A DNA stretch of 64,000 nt from Bdellovibrio bacteriovorus (GCF_001592755.1 NZ_LUKF01000003.1:62001-126000), one strand, 5' to 3'; counted from the first letter of the stretch, positions 1 through 9,129 are shown. Notes: generated by a model from the sequence alone, not told the origin. A program made the numbers and translations.

Positions 1-477
1 GGTGGTGGCGACTCAAGAAGCCCGCTGGAAGAAGCTGCTATTCGTGACGCTCAAAAACAGGGAATCGTTTTTGTGGCGGCGGCCGGCAATGAAGGGCGCG
101 ACACCGACCGCGTCGGCTACTATCCAGCGGGCTACCGGTTGAGCAATATTATTTCTGTCGCCGCCGTCGATTCGCGCAAACGCCTATTGGCAAGCAGTAA
201 CTATGGTTCAAAGTCCGTGGACATAGCGGCTCCGGGTAAGAACGTTTTCTCATCCCTCCCCGGAGGCCGTTATGGATTTATGACGGGAACATCTCAGGCG
301 ACGGCTTGGGTGAGCGGGCTGGTAGCTTCTTTGCTGGCTCGTTCGGAAAAGTCTCTGCGTCCCGAAGATATCAAAAGATATCTGGAGCAGAGTGCGACGA
401 AAGATCGCATGCTGACGAAGAAAATTCGCACTCAGGCGCGTATTTCCACCCTCGCCTCCTTGCACAGCACGCCTTAG
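1..477 (+). CDS. Subtilisin-like serine protease (S8), C-terminal part
   Basis: The reading frame is open from base 1, so only the C-terminal part of the gene is in the window. Two S8 landmarks are visible: the oxyanion-hole Asn in VAAAGNEG and the nucleophile Ser in the GTSQATAWVSG block (the family's usual GTSMAAP, here with Gln for Met). The catalytic Asp and His must lie upstream. S8 proteases cut peptide bonds and in predatory bacteria are usually exported. The downstream thermonuclease could belong to the same degradative set, but that is inference. Nothing follows the protease domain except about 35 residues, so no C-terminal secretion domain is present. Confidence 0.93.
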   Translation, partial: GGGDSRSPLEEAAIRDAQKQGIVFVAAAGNEGRDTDRVGYYPAGYRLSNIISVAAVDSRKRLLASSNYGSKSVDIAAPGKNVFSSLPGGRYGFMTGTSQATAWVSGLVASLLARSEKSLRPEDIKRYLEQSATKDRMLTKKIRTQARISTLASLHSTP

Positions 478-513
478 TTTGACGGCTGACAAAACAGAAG
501 ATAGGCTTAAATC

Positions 514-990
514 ATGAGATTTCACCTTCGACTTATCTTCTGCTTTGTCATCACGTCTGTCCCCTTTGCTTCGGGGGCTCAAGTTTGTCTTCACGATGAC
601 ACGACATTTCGCTGTGTGAAGGTTTTAAAGAACTATGATGGTGATACGTTGACCGTGAATATCCCCAATGTCCCCGCCTTGATCGGTAAAAATATTTCGG
701 TGCGAGTTTCTGGTATCGATACACCTGAAGTGAAAACAAAGAACCGCTGCGAAAAAGAAGCCGGGAAGATCGCCCGCAATTTAGTCGCAAACACCTTGAA
801 AAATGCGAAGACGGTTGAGCTTCACAATGTTCAACGCGATAAATATTTTCGCATTCTTGCGGATGTCATGGTGGATGGTCGTTCGCTGAAGGAAATCCTG
901 CTAAAGAACAATCTTGCGTACACCTATGACGGTGGAACAAAGAAACATCCTGATTGGTGCAAAGTTCTGCGTCAGCCCGCCAATCACTGA
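514..990 (+). CDS. Secreted thermonuclease (SNase-like)
   Basis: A 158-residue protein with an N-terminal signal peptide (about residues 1-22, ending near SGAQ). It is followed by a staphylococcal-nuclease fold: VKNYDGDTLTVNI-type strand, RVSGIDTPE with the metal-binding Asp and the substrate Arg, an AGKIARNLV helix and KYFRILADV carrying the second Arg. SNases are calcium-dependent nucleases that cut DNA and RNA. Export would put it in the periplasm or outside, where a predator could use it on prey nucleic acid (inference). Length is normal for the family. Confidence 0.9.
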   Translation: MRFHLRLIFCFVITSVPFASGAQVCLHDDTTFRCVKVLKNYDGDTLTVNIPNVPALIGKNISVRVSGIDTPEVKTKNRCEKEAGKIARNLVANTLKNAKTVELHNVQRDKYFRILADVMVDGRSLKEILLKNNLAYTYDGGTKKHPDWCKVLRQPANH

Positions 991-1049
991 TTCCTTGCAT
1001 AGCGAAGACGAAACCTTGACTGGTCCGACGGTCCAAGGAAAATGGGCCC

Positions 1050-1424
1050 ATGAGAATCAATGGCGTGCCCCAAAACCTTTACTCTTGGTATCAACAAAAC
1101 TTAGGCCTGATGAGGGATTCTGACGGTGCTTTTGTCATCCCTACCGAGCGGCTTTTAGAAAATTCGGTGCAAGTCAGCTTCTTTCCTTATGACACAAGTT
1201 ATATCTCACCTTCCCACACACGATGTCTTTTTAATTTCCAAGTGGACAACCTTGCCGCCCTACTGACTTCTATGGCGGAAAAAGGCGTGCGCATTGATGA
1301 TCGCATCGAAGAAACAGAACACGGCCTGTTTGCCTGGGTCTATGATCCTGCCGGCAACAAGATTGAACTTTGGGAGCCGGCTCACCACAAAGAAAACCTG
1401 ATCAATTTGCCAGAAGCCGAATGA
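1050..1424 (+). CDS. VOC-family (glyoxalase/dioxygenase fold) protein
   Basis: A 124-residue single-module vicinal-oxygen-chelate protein. Visible signatures are the N-terminal LYSWYQQNLGL helix and the C-terminal DPAGNKIELWEP strand, whose Glu is the usual metal ligand. The frame is closed by a stop at 1017-1019, so it is not part of a larger gene. An AAGGA-like ribosome site precedes the ATG. Substrate cannot be read from the sequence; family members include glyoxalases, fosfomycin/bleomycin resistance proteins and many orphans. It lies 10 nt upstream of the HD-hydrolase gene, suggesting co-transcription. Confidence 0.8.
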   Translation: MRINGVPQNLYSWYQQNLGLMRDSDGAFVIPTERLLENSVQVSFFPYDTSYISPSHTRCLFNFQVDNLAALLTSMAEKGVRIDDRIEETEHGLFAWVYDPAGNKIELWEPAHHKENLINLPEAE

Positions 1425-1434
1425 GCGGTTTAAG

Positions 1435-2100
1435 ATGGGAGTCATGGAAAACCACACCCCCACAATTCTAGACGAAAAAAAATGGTTTCAGCTTTTCAGC
1501 AATAAAGCGCGTGTCTTATATCCACCGACAGACCCAGCCCACGATTATTTGCATATCATGCGTGTCGTGAACACAGCGAAGAATCTTTGTTTGCACGAAA
1601 AAGCGGATTGGAATGTGGTTTTACCGGCAGCTTTTTTTCACGACTACATCAACGTACCCAAAGGGGATCCCCGTCGTCCCTATGCCTCTCAGCTTTCAGC
1701 GGAAGCGGCCATAGAGTACTTAAAGTCCGTCGGCTATCCAGAGCAGTACTACGAAGCCATTCGCCACGCGATCGAAGCCCATAGCTATAGTGCGAACATC
1801 AAAGCGACGACATTAGAGGCTCAGATTGTTCAGGATGCAGATAGGTTGGATAGTTTAGGCGCTATTGGCATTGCCAGATGCTTTGCTACTTCGACCATGA
1901 TGAGCCGACCGTTTTATGCAGAGGAAGATCCGTGGGCGCAATCCCGCAGCTTAGATGACAAAAGCTACGGTATTGATCACTTCTTTCAAAAGCTTTTCAA
2001 ATTAGTAGATCACTTGAACACGCCGACGGCAAAAAAAGAAGGCGAACATCGTATCGCCTTCATCAAAACTTACTTGGAACAAATTAAAAGGGAAATTTAG
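1435..2100 (+). CDS. HD-domain phosphohydrolase
   Basis: A 221-residue HD-superfamily protein. Metal ligands are recognisable: His36 in AHDYLH, the paired His69-Asp70 in FFHDYINV, and the distal Asp in QDADRLDSLG near residue 132. This pattern fits the YedJ-like group of small metal-dependent phosphohydrolases; the substrate is unknown. An alternative start lies three codons downstream (ATG at 1444). The gene converges on the MarR gene with only 15 nt between stops. Confidence 0.87.
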   Translation: MGVMENHTPTILDEKKWFQLFSNKARVLYPPTDPAHDYLHIMRVVNTAKNLCLHEKADWNVVLPAAFFHDYINVPKGDPRRPYASQLSAEAAIEYLKSVGYPEQYYEAIRHAIEAHSYSANIKATTLEAQIVQDADRLDSLGAIGIARCFATSTMMSRPFYAEEDPWAQSRSLDDKSYGIDHFFQKLFKLVDHLNTPTAKKEGEHRIAFIKTYLEQIKREI

Positions 2101-2115
2101 AAGCGAGAGTAAGTT

Positions 2116-2601
2116 CTACTTCTCACCAATCATGGGAGTGTAGCTGCCTTCAACAAAACCGGCGGCTTGAACGAACTCCTTCATTAATCCAGCAAGCTGC
2201 TTCGTTTTTTCAGGTCCCATTTTATGAAGACACTCGATCATCTCTTCTTGAACCGTGCGCGGAACCTGGCGTAGCTTCTCCTCCCCTGCCGGAGTCAAAG
2301 ACACAACCACACGACGCGAGTCTTCTTTTGAAGTCGTGCGAGACACGAAGCCTTGTTCTTCTAATTTTTTTACTACAACAGAAACAGAACTTTGATGAGT
2401 GGTGGTGCGAGAGGCAAGATCGTTGATGGAAAGACCGGGTTCAGCTTGAAGCTTTTTAAGAACAAATATTTGGGCTGCACTCAGTCCCAAATCTTTTTCT
2501 GATTGGCTGGAAGCAACCCGCAACGCTTTAAAAATAAAGCGTATACAATCCATGACTTCAGCAACTTCAGAGTGATACGACGACAGCGGTGCATTGTTCA
2601 T
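2116..2601 (-). CDS. MarR-family transcriptional regulator
   Basis: A 161-residue winged-helix protein. The recognition helix region is ASRTTTHQSSVSVVVKKLEE and the wing contains SKEDSRRVVVSLT, both typical of MarR repressors that respond to small aromatic compounds or oxidants. The gene stands alone, with a 16-nt imperfect palindrome about 45 nt upstream of its start that could be its own operator. No efflux pump or catabolic gene sits next to it, so its target is not apparent. Confidence 0.9.
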   Translation of the reverse strand: MNNAPLSSYHSEVAEVMDCIRFIFKALRVASSQSEKDLGLSAAQIFVLKKLQAEPGLSINDLASRTTTHQSSVSVVVKKLEEQGFVSRTTSKEDSRRVVVSLTPAGEEKLRQVPRTVQEEMIECLHKMGPEKTKQLAGLMKEFVQAAGFVEGSYTPMIGEK

Positions 2602-2645
2602 GAGTTCATTTAACGAGACTCATATTTAATAATCAAACTTATTTT

Positions 2646-2661
2646 ATATGCGTACACATAT
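2646..2661. promoter_or_regulatory. Candidate MarR operator (imperfect palindrome)
   Basis: ATATGC-GTAC-ACATAT is a 16-nt palindrome with one mismatched pair, lying between the MarR gene and the end of the pseudouridine synthase gene. MarR proteins usually bind such AT-rich inverted repeats upstream of their own gene. Assignment to this protein is inference. Confidence 0.4.
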
Positions 2662-2688
2662 ATGACGTTTTGCAAAGTCCGCAAGAAC

Positions 2689-3369
2689 TCACAGAGATGA
2701 CACTTCAATGACATTCGGAAGTCCCAGCATCGCGGCACCTTTTGCACTCGAAAAATCGATTTTATATGAACGAAGCGCAATTTTCTTTTCACCGAAAAAA
2801 ACTGTGGAACCGTAGAGTGAATCACCTAGAATTGGAAATCCGTGACGACTTAGATCAAAGCGAAGCTGATGCGAGCGGCCCGTGACCGGGCTTAAATCCC
2901 AAGCCAGATGCGCGTTTCCGGACTCGCCCAAAAAAGTGGCGATTGTCAGACTGGGCTTCCCTTGAGGACTTTCGAAAGCTCGACGCTTCCCTCGCAGAAG
3001 GCGTGATTTCCACTCAAAGACGTCGCCCGCGTGGATTTCAAAGAACTTTCTGCTGTTCGGAACATTGGCGGGAATATGATCAAATCCTTGTTTGCTGGTC
3101 AGCGCGCGATATGTTTTCTGCACTTGTTTTTGCTCAAACCAAGTATTGGCTTTGCGATGAGCATCCGAATTTTTCGCGTACATAACAAGCCCAGACACTT
3201 CAAAATCCAGACGGTGTATAGGAAAAATCTGTTTGTCTAACTTTTTCTGCAACGCCGTTCCTAAACAAAGACGCTCATCATCCTCTTCAAAACGGCTGGG
3301 AGTCGTGAGCACACCGCTCTCTTTGTCACAGACAACAAAGTTTTCGTTCTCAAAAACAATGTGAATCAT
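2689..3369 (-). CDS. RluA-family RNA pseudouridine synthase
   Basis: A 226-residue protein with the RluA-family catalytic block FPIHRLDFEVSG, where Asp55 is the nucleophile that isomerises uridine to pseudouridine. The later VTGRSHQLRFDLS and LGDSLYGS blocks are also typical. No S4 RNA-binding domain is present, so it is a short single-domain member; the target (rRNA or tRNA) cannot be decided here. Its start overlaps the stop of the RlmE-like gene in an ATGA arrangement, so the two RNA-modification enzymes are translationally coupled. Confidence 0.9.
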   Translation of the reverse strand: MIHIVFENENFVVCDKESGVLTTPSRFEEDDERLCLGTALQKKLDKQIFPIHRLDFEVSGLVMYAKNSDAHRKANTWFEQKQVQKTYRALTSKQGFDHIPANVPNSRKFFEIHAGDVFEWKSRLLRGKRRAFESPQGKPSLTIATFLGESGNAHLAWDLSPVTGRSHQLRFDLSRHGFPILGDSLYGSTVFFGEKKIALRSYKIDFSSAKGAAMLGLPNVIEVSSL

Positions 3370-3956
3370 TTTTTGCTGATACCGACAAGAAAGATCTCTT
3401 TAGATATTTTTCGAGTGGAGTCCGGCTTCACCGCTTCACACTTCACAAACGACTTTTTGATTTCATCGCGAAGTTTAGTGAAGTCATCGCTGTGAAAGAG
3501 CTTGCAAATAAAATGGCCGTCTTTTTTAAGAAAGCGACGAGCCACATCCAACGCAAGTTCGCAAAGCTCCATCGAGCGAGCTTGATCTGTCATGCGAATG
3601 CCCGTTGTTTTAGGAGCCATATCAGACATCACTAAATCGAACGGAGGTTCGAAGCCGTGCTCTTTAAAAATATCTTCCAGGTTTAAATCACGAAGATCGG
3701 CTTGAATAAAAACAGCATTTTTAAGCTTCACTGTGACCGGGCTTAAATCCACGCCCAAGACTTTGCCTTTTTCGCCCACCATCTTGGAGGCATATTGAGA
3801 CCACGAACCCGGAGAGGCCCCCAGATCCAAAACAGTTTGCCCCGGTTTAAAAATTTTGTATTTCTTGTCGATCTCTTCAAGCTTAAATACGGAACGGGCC
3901 GCGAAGTTTTCTTGCTTGGCTTTTTTGAAATAGTGATCGCGAGGATTGTAAGTCAT
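3366..3956 (-). CDS. rlmE: 23S rRNA 2'-O-methyltransferase RlmE (FtsJ/RrmJ)
   Basis: A 196-residue SAM-dependent methyltransferase. The SAM-binding loop is LDLGASPGSW (about residues 43-52). The K-D-K-E catalytic tetrad is in place: Lys25 in RSVFKLEEID, Asp in SDMAPKTTG, Lys in FICKLF and Glu in KEIFLVG. RlmE methylates U2552 of 23S rRNA in the A-loop during late 50S assembly. Length is close to the E. coli protein. The gene is the first of a two-gene operon with the downstream pseudouridine synthase. Confidence 0.92.
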   Translation of the reverse strand: MTYNPRDHYFKKAKQENFAARSVFKLEEIDKKYKIFKPGQTVLDLGASPGSWSQYASKMVGEKGKVLGVDLSPVTVKLKNAVFIQADLRDLNLEDIFKEHGFEPPFDLVMSDMAPKTTGIRMTDQARSMELCELALDVARRFLKKDGHFICKLFHSDDFTKLRDEIKKSFVKCEAVKPDSTRKISKEIFLVGISKK

Positions 3957-4049
3957 ATCGGAGGGTTATCGGGCTTTCGCAGGCCAAAGTCCACCACTTC
4001 TTGGAAGCGTGCTTACTTTGGCTCTTCAGCTTAAAAAAGATTCACTCTT

Positions 4050-5312
4050 TTAGGCGTTTTCACGAGCTGGTTCCCGCACTAATGCGAGAAGGCCTCCACC
4101 GAGTACGAAAAGCACCAAAAGCCCCATCATTCCCATGCGAGAATTTCCAGTGACCGTCACGCCCACGGCCACCACCAACGGACCCAGGATCGAAGCAAAT
4201 CGGCCGACTAGGTTGAAGAGACCAAAGTATTCTCCGCTTTCTTCAGGCTTGATCATTCGACCAAACATCGAACGACTGAGTGACTGCACGCCACCTTGAA
4301 CCATCCCAATCACGGTCGCGAGCAAATAAAAATGCCATGCTTGGGACATCCAAGTTGCGCCGATCACCGTGATCGCATAAATCGCGATGCAGACCATAAT
4401 GGGAGCTTTCGTACCCCAACGTCGGGTAAAGGTTCCAAAGAAATAAGCACAAGGAAATCCGATGAATTGTGTGATCAACACTGCGACGATCAGATCTTTA
4501 GATTCAAGTCCAATGGAGATACCGTAATCTACAGCCATGGTCATCACAGTGTAAACACCATCTATGTAGAGCCAATAGGCGACCATAAAAATCAAAAGAT
4601 TCTTTTCCAGCAACAAGGCTTTCAAGGTGCGACGAAGAGTTTTAATACTTTCTCGCGTGAGACCCCAGAAGTTATGCTTAGAAACTTGAATATGTGGTTC
4701 CGGAACATTTTTAGCCAAAGGTATCGAAAAGACGAGCCACCAAATAGCAACCGTCACGAATGAAATTTTAACGGCCGCCACTCCATCAGAAATTCCGAAG
4801 GTCGCTGGGAAAAGGTACATGAGTACATTGACAAGGAAAAGCACTCCTCCCCCTAGATATCCCATGGCATAACCTAATGAGGAGGCATAATCCATCGTGC
4901 GCCCTTGAGCGACGTACGGAAGAAGTGAGTCATAGAAAACGCTGGCTGCGTTGAAGGCCGCCATCGCAATTCCGTAAGCAACCATCGCCGCCAACCAATC
5001 CCCCATGGGGATAAAGCCCATCACGGCACATGCCAAAACACCGACGACAGTAAAAATCATACAGAAAAGTTTTTTAAAGCCTTTTAAATCAGCCATTACT
5101 CCTAGTGTAGGGCTCAGTAAGGCGATGGCTAAGCTAGAAATTGAGATGGCTGTTCCCAGGCGGGCCGTCGTAACAACGGCATCTGCGCCCTGACTCCAAT
5201 AAGATTTAAAGAAGATGGGGAAAAATACGGCCATGACCGTCGTTGAATAAGCACTGTTGGCCCAGTCATAAAGCGCCCAGCTAAAGATTTTTTTCTTCTG
5301 TGTTTGATCCAT
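4050..5312 (-). CDS. MFS transporter, UMF1/Atg22-like family
   Basis: A 420-residue polytopic membrane protein with about 12 hydrophobic segments. The N-terminal KKKIFSWALYDWANSAYSTT block is diagnostic of the UMF1 (Atg22-like) branch of the major facilitator superfamily. The substrate of bacterial members is not established. I chose the ATG at 5312, preceded by a GGGGGAAG ribosome site, over an in-frame GTG at 5342. The gene overlaps potC by 32 nt and so is the last gene of the potABC operon. Confidence 0.85.
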   Translation of the reverse strand: MDQTQKKKIFSWALYDWANSAYSTTVMAVFFPIFFKSYWSQGADAVVTTARLGTAISISSLAIALLSPTLGVMADLKGFKKLFCMIFTVVGVLACAVMGFIPMGDWLAAMVAYGIAMAAFNAASVFYDSLLPYVAQGRTMDYASSLGYAMGYLGGGVLFLVNVLMYLFPATFGISDGVAAVKISFVTVAIWWLVFSIPLAKNVPEPHIQVSKHNFWGLTRESIKTLRRTLKALLLEKNLLIFMVAYWLYIDGVYTVMTMAVDYGISIGLESKDLIVAVLITQFIGFPCAYFFGTFTRRWGTKAPIMVCIAIYAITVIGATWMSQAWHFYLLATVIGMVQGGVQSLSRSMFGRMIKPEESGEYFGLFNLVGRFASILGPLVVAVGVTVTGNSRMGMMGLLVLFVLGGGLLALVREPARENA

Positions 5313-6120
5313 TCTTCCCCCGGCTTTCTTCAAAGAGAACACGGAAAGAAGCAGAACGGAAGAAGAAAATCAGCACTGACAAAGTCATTAAAAACATAAT
5401 GCTGGATAGCGCATTGAGCTTCGGTGAAACACCCATCTTCATGGCCGTATAAAGCTTCACTGGCAAGGTGTCCTGACCCACGCCATTCACGAAATACGTG
5501 ATCAGAAAATCATCAAATGAAAGCAGAAAGCTTAAAACAAATCCGCCTAAAATCGCAGGCTTTAAAAGCGGCAACAAGACCTGTTGTTGAATCTGCCAGG
5601 TACTAGCTCCAAGGTCCCGGGCCGCATCTTCCAAAGATGCATCTAAGTTCGCCAAACGCGCATTCACCGTCATCATCACGTAAGAAATTGAAAAGCTCAC
5701 ATGGGCTAAAATGACCTTGGTTCTGCTAAGCTCAAATTGTAAAATGAAAAACCAAGAAAGCAAAGAGAGCGCAAAGACGATCTCGGGAAAGATCAATGAA
5801 ACCACAGAAAGACCTTCCACGCTGTGGCGCCACGACTTCTGATTACGACGCAAACCCAAGGCGCCTAGAGTGCCAAGGACGGTCGCTACACAGCTTGAAG
5901 CAAGCCCGATAAGAAGACTGTTCATCAAGGCTTGCATCAAAGCCGCATCTTGAATCACTTCCATAAACCAACGGACAGTGAAGTGAACTTCCTCGGCGTT
6001 TTTTTCTAAAAATGCACTGATGAGCATCACCACTATAGGAACATAGAGAGCCGCTAGCACAAAACCCAAAACGACTTTTGCGAGCACTGGCGCCGAGGGG
6101 CGAGCTCTTTCTTTATTCAC
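5281..6120 (-). CDS. potC: Polyamine ABC transporter permease PotC
   Basis: An inner-membrane permease of 279 residues from a GTG start at 6120, which overlaps the potB stop by 8 nt and has GGAAGAG upstream. An ATG at 6153 would give 290 residues. Six hydrophobic segments are visible, with the EAA loop LEDAARDLGASTWQIQQQVL that docks on the ATPase. With PotB it forms the channel for spermidine/putrescine-type import. The family call rests on its companions PotA, PotB and PotD. The preserved loop DDFLITYFVNG near the C-terminus is also typical of PotC. Confidence 0.88.
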   Translation of the reverse strand: MNKERARPSAPVLAKVVLGFVLAALYVPIVVMLISAFLEKNAEEVHFTVRWFMEVIQDAALMQALMNSLLIGLASSCVATVLGTLGALGLRRNQKSWRHSVEGLSVVSLIFPEIVFALSLLSWFFILQFELSRTKVILAHVSFSISYVMMTVNARLANLDASLEDAARDLGASTWQIQQQVLLPLLKPAILGGFVLSFLLSFDDFLITYFVNGVGQDTLPVKLYTAMKMGVSPKLNALSSIMFLMTLSVLIFFFRSASFRVLFEESRGKNGSNTEEKNL

Positions 6121-6940
6121 GCACTCTTCCCTTTCTTTGAACGACGACAACAACTCCCAGTAAAAGCACCATCAAAAGAACTGAAAGAGCGGAACCAAAA
6201 GGCCAATCACGCGCTTTTAAAAATTGTTCCGTGATAAGATTTCCAAAGAGCATGTTCTTAGCGCCACCCAATAAATCGGGAATGACGTACTCTCCAAGCG
6301 AAGGAATGAAAACCAGAAGCGACCCGCTCCATAGAGCTTTCTTCAAGTTCGGCAGAATGACCTTAAAAAGCGTGCGCCACGGCCCGGCTCCTAGATCTTG
6401 AGACGCCTCAACCAAAGTGAAATCCAATTTTTCAAAAGCTCCGTAAAGTGGCAGAACCATAAACGGCAGATACGTCGTAACCATTCCGTAAAGGACCAAA
6501 AACTTATTCTGAGTCAAAGCATAAGGATCAAAAGGAACATTTAAAAAAGTCAGAAAGGTCTGCAGAGGTCCTTCCACGCCCACAAACAGGCGAATCGCGT
6601 ATATACGAATCACCAAATTAGTCAAAAAAGGCAGTGCAATCGCCATCACATAAAGCGAACGAAGGGTCGCCGATGACGTTGCCATCGCCCAAGCGACAAG
6701 TGTTCCTAAGACCAGGCACAGAAAGGTTGTCAGCGAAGCCAGCGCCACGCTTTCAAAAAAAATCCCCACATAAGGACCGTTAAAAATGCGCACATAGTTC
6801 TGAAAAGTCCACGTCCACTCGATCCCTCCGTAAGTCCCACGAGTGGCAAAACTGACGACGATGACGATCATCAAGGGAGCTAGAATAAAAATCAGAAACC
6901 ACAAGAGTGCCGGAAGTAGAAAAAAATCGCGAAGCTTCAT
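6113..6940 (-). CDS. potB: Polyamine ABC transporter permease PotB
   Basis: A 275-residue permease with six membrane segments and an EAA loop LVEASQDLGAGPWRTLFKVI. The SLGEYVIPDLLGG motif near the C-terminus is characteristic of PotB-type subunits. Its ATG overlaps the potA stop in an ATGA arrangement, showing translational coupling. It pairs with PotC to form the membrane channel. Confidence 0.9.
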   Translation of the reverse strand: MKLRDFFLLPALLWFLIFILAPLMIVIVVSFATRGTYGGIEWTWTFQNYVRIFNGPYVGIFFESVALASLTTFLCLVLGTLVAWAMATSSATLRSLYVMAIALPFLTNLVIRIYAIRLFVGVEGPLQTFLTFLNVPFDPYALTQNKFLVLYGMVTTYLPFMVLPLYGAFEKLDFTLVEASQDLGAGPWRTLFKVILPNLKKALWSGSLLVFIPSLGEYVIPDLLGGAKNMLFGNLITEQFLKARDWPFGSALSVLLMVLLLGVVVVVQRKGRVRE

Positions 6941-7815
6941 TTGCTTCGCTCTCCAAACACCATGGCTTTTCGCACATAGGCATCTAAGTTCATACCCACA
7001 CGAAGCTGATCCGGTGGCACGCCGATCTTTCCTTTAATAAGACTACCATCCCCCAAGCGAATGGTCGCCAGATCCTGACTGACTTCGATCAACTCGCCCT
7101 TAAGACAGCTTGTTGATTCAATAAAATGAGACGCGAAAATACTTTCTGGATTTTCATAGATTTCACGCGGTGAACTGACTTGCTCAAGCACCCCATGATT
7201 CATGATGCCGATGCGATCGGATAAAGCCAAGGCCTCTTCTTGATCGTGGGTGACGCAGATAAAAGTCAGACCCAGCTTCCTTTGCAAAGCCCGCAGTTCT
7301 TTTTGCATGTGTTCACGCATTTTCAGATCTAAAGCCGACAGAGGTTCATCTAGTAATAAAACGCGGGGTTCATTGACCAAAGCGCGAGCCACCGCCACGC
7401 GCTGACTTTGCCCGCCGGAAAGTGTTTCGGGTTTGCGATCCCGGAACGAAGTCATATCAACCAGCGCTAGCACTTCCATCACCTTATCAGCGATTTGATC
7501 TTTGCTTAGACCTTTCAGTTTTAAACCGAAGGCGATGTTTTCACTCACGGAAAGATGCGGAAACAGCGCATGTCTTTGAAAAACCATGTTGAAGGGGCGC
7601 TTCTGAGCCGGAAGCGTATCGACGCGCTGGCCATCTAGAAGAATTTGCCCCGAGGTGGCTTTCTCAAGTCCCGCGATGATTCGCAACAGAGTCGTTTTTC
7701 CGCAACCACTCGGCCCCAACAAAGAGAAAAACTCTCCTTCAGCGATGGAAAGGTTGATTCCCTTTAACGCCGTTTGACTGGAAAAACTTTTACCGATATT
7801 CAGAAGTTCTAACAT
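6937..7815 (-). CDS. potA: Polyamine ABC transporter ATPase PotA
   Basis: A 292-residue ABC ATPase. Visible motifs are Walker A GPSGCGKTT at about residues 34-42, signature LSGGQSQRVAVA, Walker B LLLDEPLSALD and switch His in CVTHDQEEA. After the nucleotide domain there is a short C-terminal TOBE-like region (about residues 235-290), usual for PotA/MalK-type subunits. It is the first gene of the minus-strand operon potA-potB-potC-MFS. Its start lies only 29 nt from the divergent potD start. Confidence 0.92.
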   Translation of the reverse strand: MLELLNIGKSFSSQTALKGINLSIAEGEFFSLLGPSGCGKTTLLRIIAGLEKATSGQILLDGQRVDTLPAQKRPFNMVFQRHALFPHLSVSENIAFGLKLKGLSKDQIADKVMEVLALVDMTSFRDRKPETLSGGQSQRVAVARALVNEPRVLLLDEPLSALDLKMREHMQKELRALQRKLGLTFICVTHDQEEALALSDRIGIMNHGVLEQVSSPREIYENPESIFASHFIESTSCLKGELIEVSQDLATIRLGDGSLIKGKIGVPPDQLRVGMNLDAYVRKAMVFGERSK

Positions 7816-7844
7816 CCATTTAACAATAAGAAGGATTTAAAAAA

Positions 7845-8891
7845 ATGTCGAGAATATTGATCGCGATCTCTGTTCTTTCTGCTTTGCTGGCGGGTTGTAC
7901 GAAGAAAGAGGCTAAAGACACTTCAGCCAAAGTGGTGAACCTCTCAATTTGGGGCAACTATCTTTCTCCAGAAATGCAAGCGCAGTTTGAGCAACAAACA
8001 GGCATCAAGATCAACATTTCCAACTATTCCTCAAATGAAGAACTGTTGGCGAAGATGCAGATGGGTTCTTCGGGCATTGATGTCGCGGTTCCTTCTGACT
8101 ACATGGTCGATATCATGCGCAAGATGAATTTGCTTGAGCCTTTGAAGGCCGAGCTTCTCCCTAACAAATCCCTTATCTCTGAACAATTCTTAAAGCAGGA
8201 TTTTGATCCCAAAAATGAATTCTCGGTTCCCTATATTTGGACGACGGTAGGAATTGCGGTCAACCGCGAACTCTACAAAGGCCCGATGAATAGCTGGAAG
8301 GATCTTCTTACAAACAACCAGCTGAAAGGCAAAATGGCGCTGTTGGATGATGTGCGCGAAACGATGGGGGCGGCACTTAAGCTTCATGGCTTCAGCGTAA
8401 ATACCACGGATCCCGCGCAAATTGCCAAAGCCAAAGCGACCCTTCTGGAAACAAAGAAGAACGTAAAAATGTTCTCCTCCGACACAATTGACATTCTGGG
8501 AAATAAAGAAGTGGCAGCGGCTCAAGCTTACTCTTCGGATGCCTTGCAAGCGGCGGCTCGTGCTCCCGGCAAAATCGAATACATCATTCCTTCGGAAGGC
8601 GCGACCGTCGCCATCGACAACCTCGTCATTGCCAAAGGTGCAAAACACCTTGAAGCCGCTCATAAATTAATTGATTTTCTTTTAAGCCATGAGGCCGAGA
8701 TCAATAAGGTAAAAACCATTTTGGGAGGCCCCGTCCTTAGCAAAACTCAATCGGAACTTCCAAAAGAGTTGCAAAACAACGAAGCCCTCTTCCCGAAAGC
8801 CTCTACTTTAAAGAATCTGGAGCGCATCCAGGATCTCGGAGAGAAAAACAAACTCTTCGAAGATGCTTGGACGGAAATTAAAACTCAGTAG
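7845..8891 (+). CDS. potD: Polyamine-binding lipoprotein PotD
   Basis: A 348-residue solute-binding protein. The signal peptide ends in a lipobox (SALLAGC), so it should be anchored in the envelope by Cys18. VNLSIWGNYLSPEM and the FEQQTGIKINISNYSSNE stretch are typical PotD/PotF features. The 29-nt gap to potA contains its AAGGA ribosome site but cannot hold two promoters, so at least one promoter must lie inside coding sequence. Split divergent placement of potD from potABC is unusual. Exact ligand (spermidine, putrescine or other) is not decided by sequence reading. Confidence 0.9.
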   Translation: MSRILIAISVLSALLAGCTKKEAKDTSAKVVNLSIWGNYLSPEMQAQFEQQTGIKINISNYSSNEELLAKMQMGSSGIDVAVPSDYMVDIMRKMNLLEPLKAELLPNKSLISEQFLKQDFDPKNEFSVPYIWTTVGIAVNRELYKGPMNSWKDLLTNNQLKGKMALLDDVRETMGAALKLHGFSVNTTDPAQIAKAKATLLETKKNVKMFSSDTIDILGNKEVAAAQAYSSDALQAAARAPGKIEYIIPSEGATVAIDNLVIAKGAKHLEAAHKLIDFLLSHEAEINKVKTILGGPVLSKTQSELPKELQNNEALFPKASTLKNLERIQDLGEKNKLFEDAWTEIKTQ

Positions 8892-8892
8892 T

Positions 8893-9129
8893 TTATTTCG
8901 CCGCTCTCTGCACCTCGGGGGAACTTCCCGATTCGGCGCGAAGTTCCGAGTACAGGCAAAAAGCGCCAACGACTGTGCAGACCACGCCGGCCCCCAGATA
9001 AAGTAAAACGCTTCTTTTATCCTGTTTGAAGAGATAATAACACAGCCCGATCAGAATCAAGATCGGGCCGACCACAGCGGTCGACGCTAAGACCTGGCGC
9101 AGGGCAAAGGCCCCTACCTCTGAATTCAT
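8893..9129 (-). CDS. Small two-helix membrane protein, unknown
   Basis: A 78-residue protein with two hydrophobic segments (VVGPILILIGLCYYLF and LLYLGAGVVCTVVGAFCLY) joined by a short KQDKRS loop, then a polar tail. The ATG at 9129 has AGGTGG upstream. It is convergent with potD, leaving 1 nt between genes. No family recognised. The short, clearly bipartite hydrophobic layout and ribosome site support a real gene. Confidence 0.65.
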   Translation of the reverse strand: MNSEVGAFALRQVLASTAVVGPILILIGLCYYLFKQDKRSVLLYLGAGVVCTVVGAFCLYSELRAESGSSPEVQRAAK

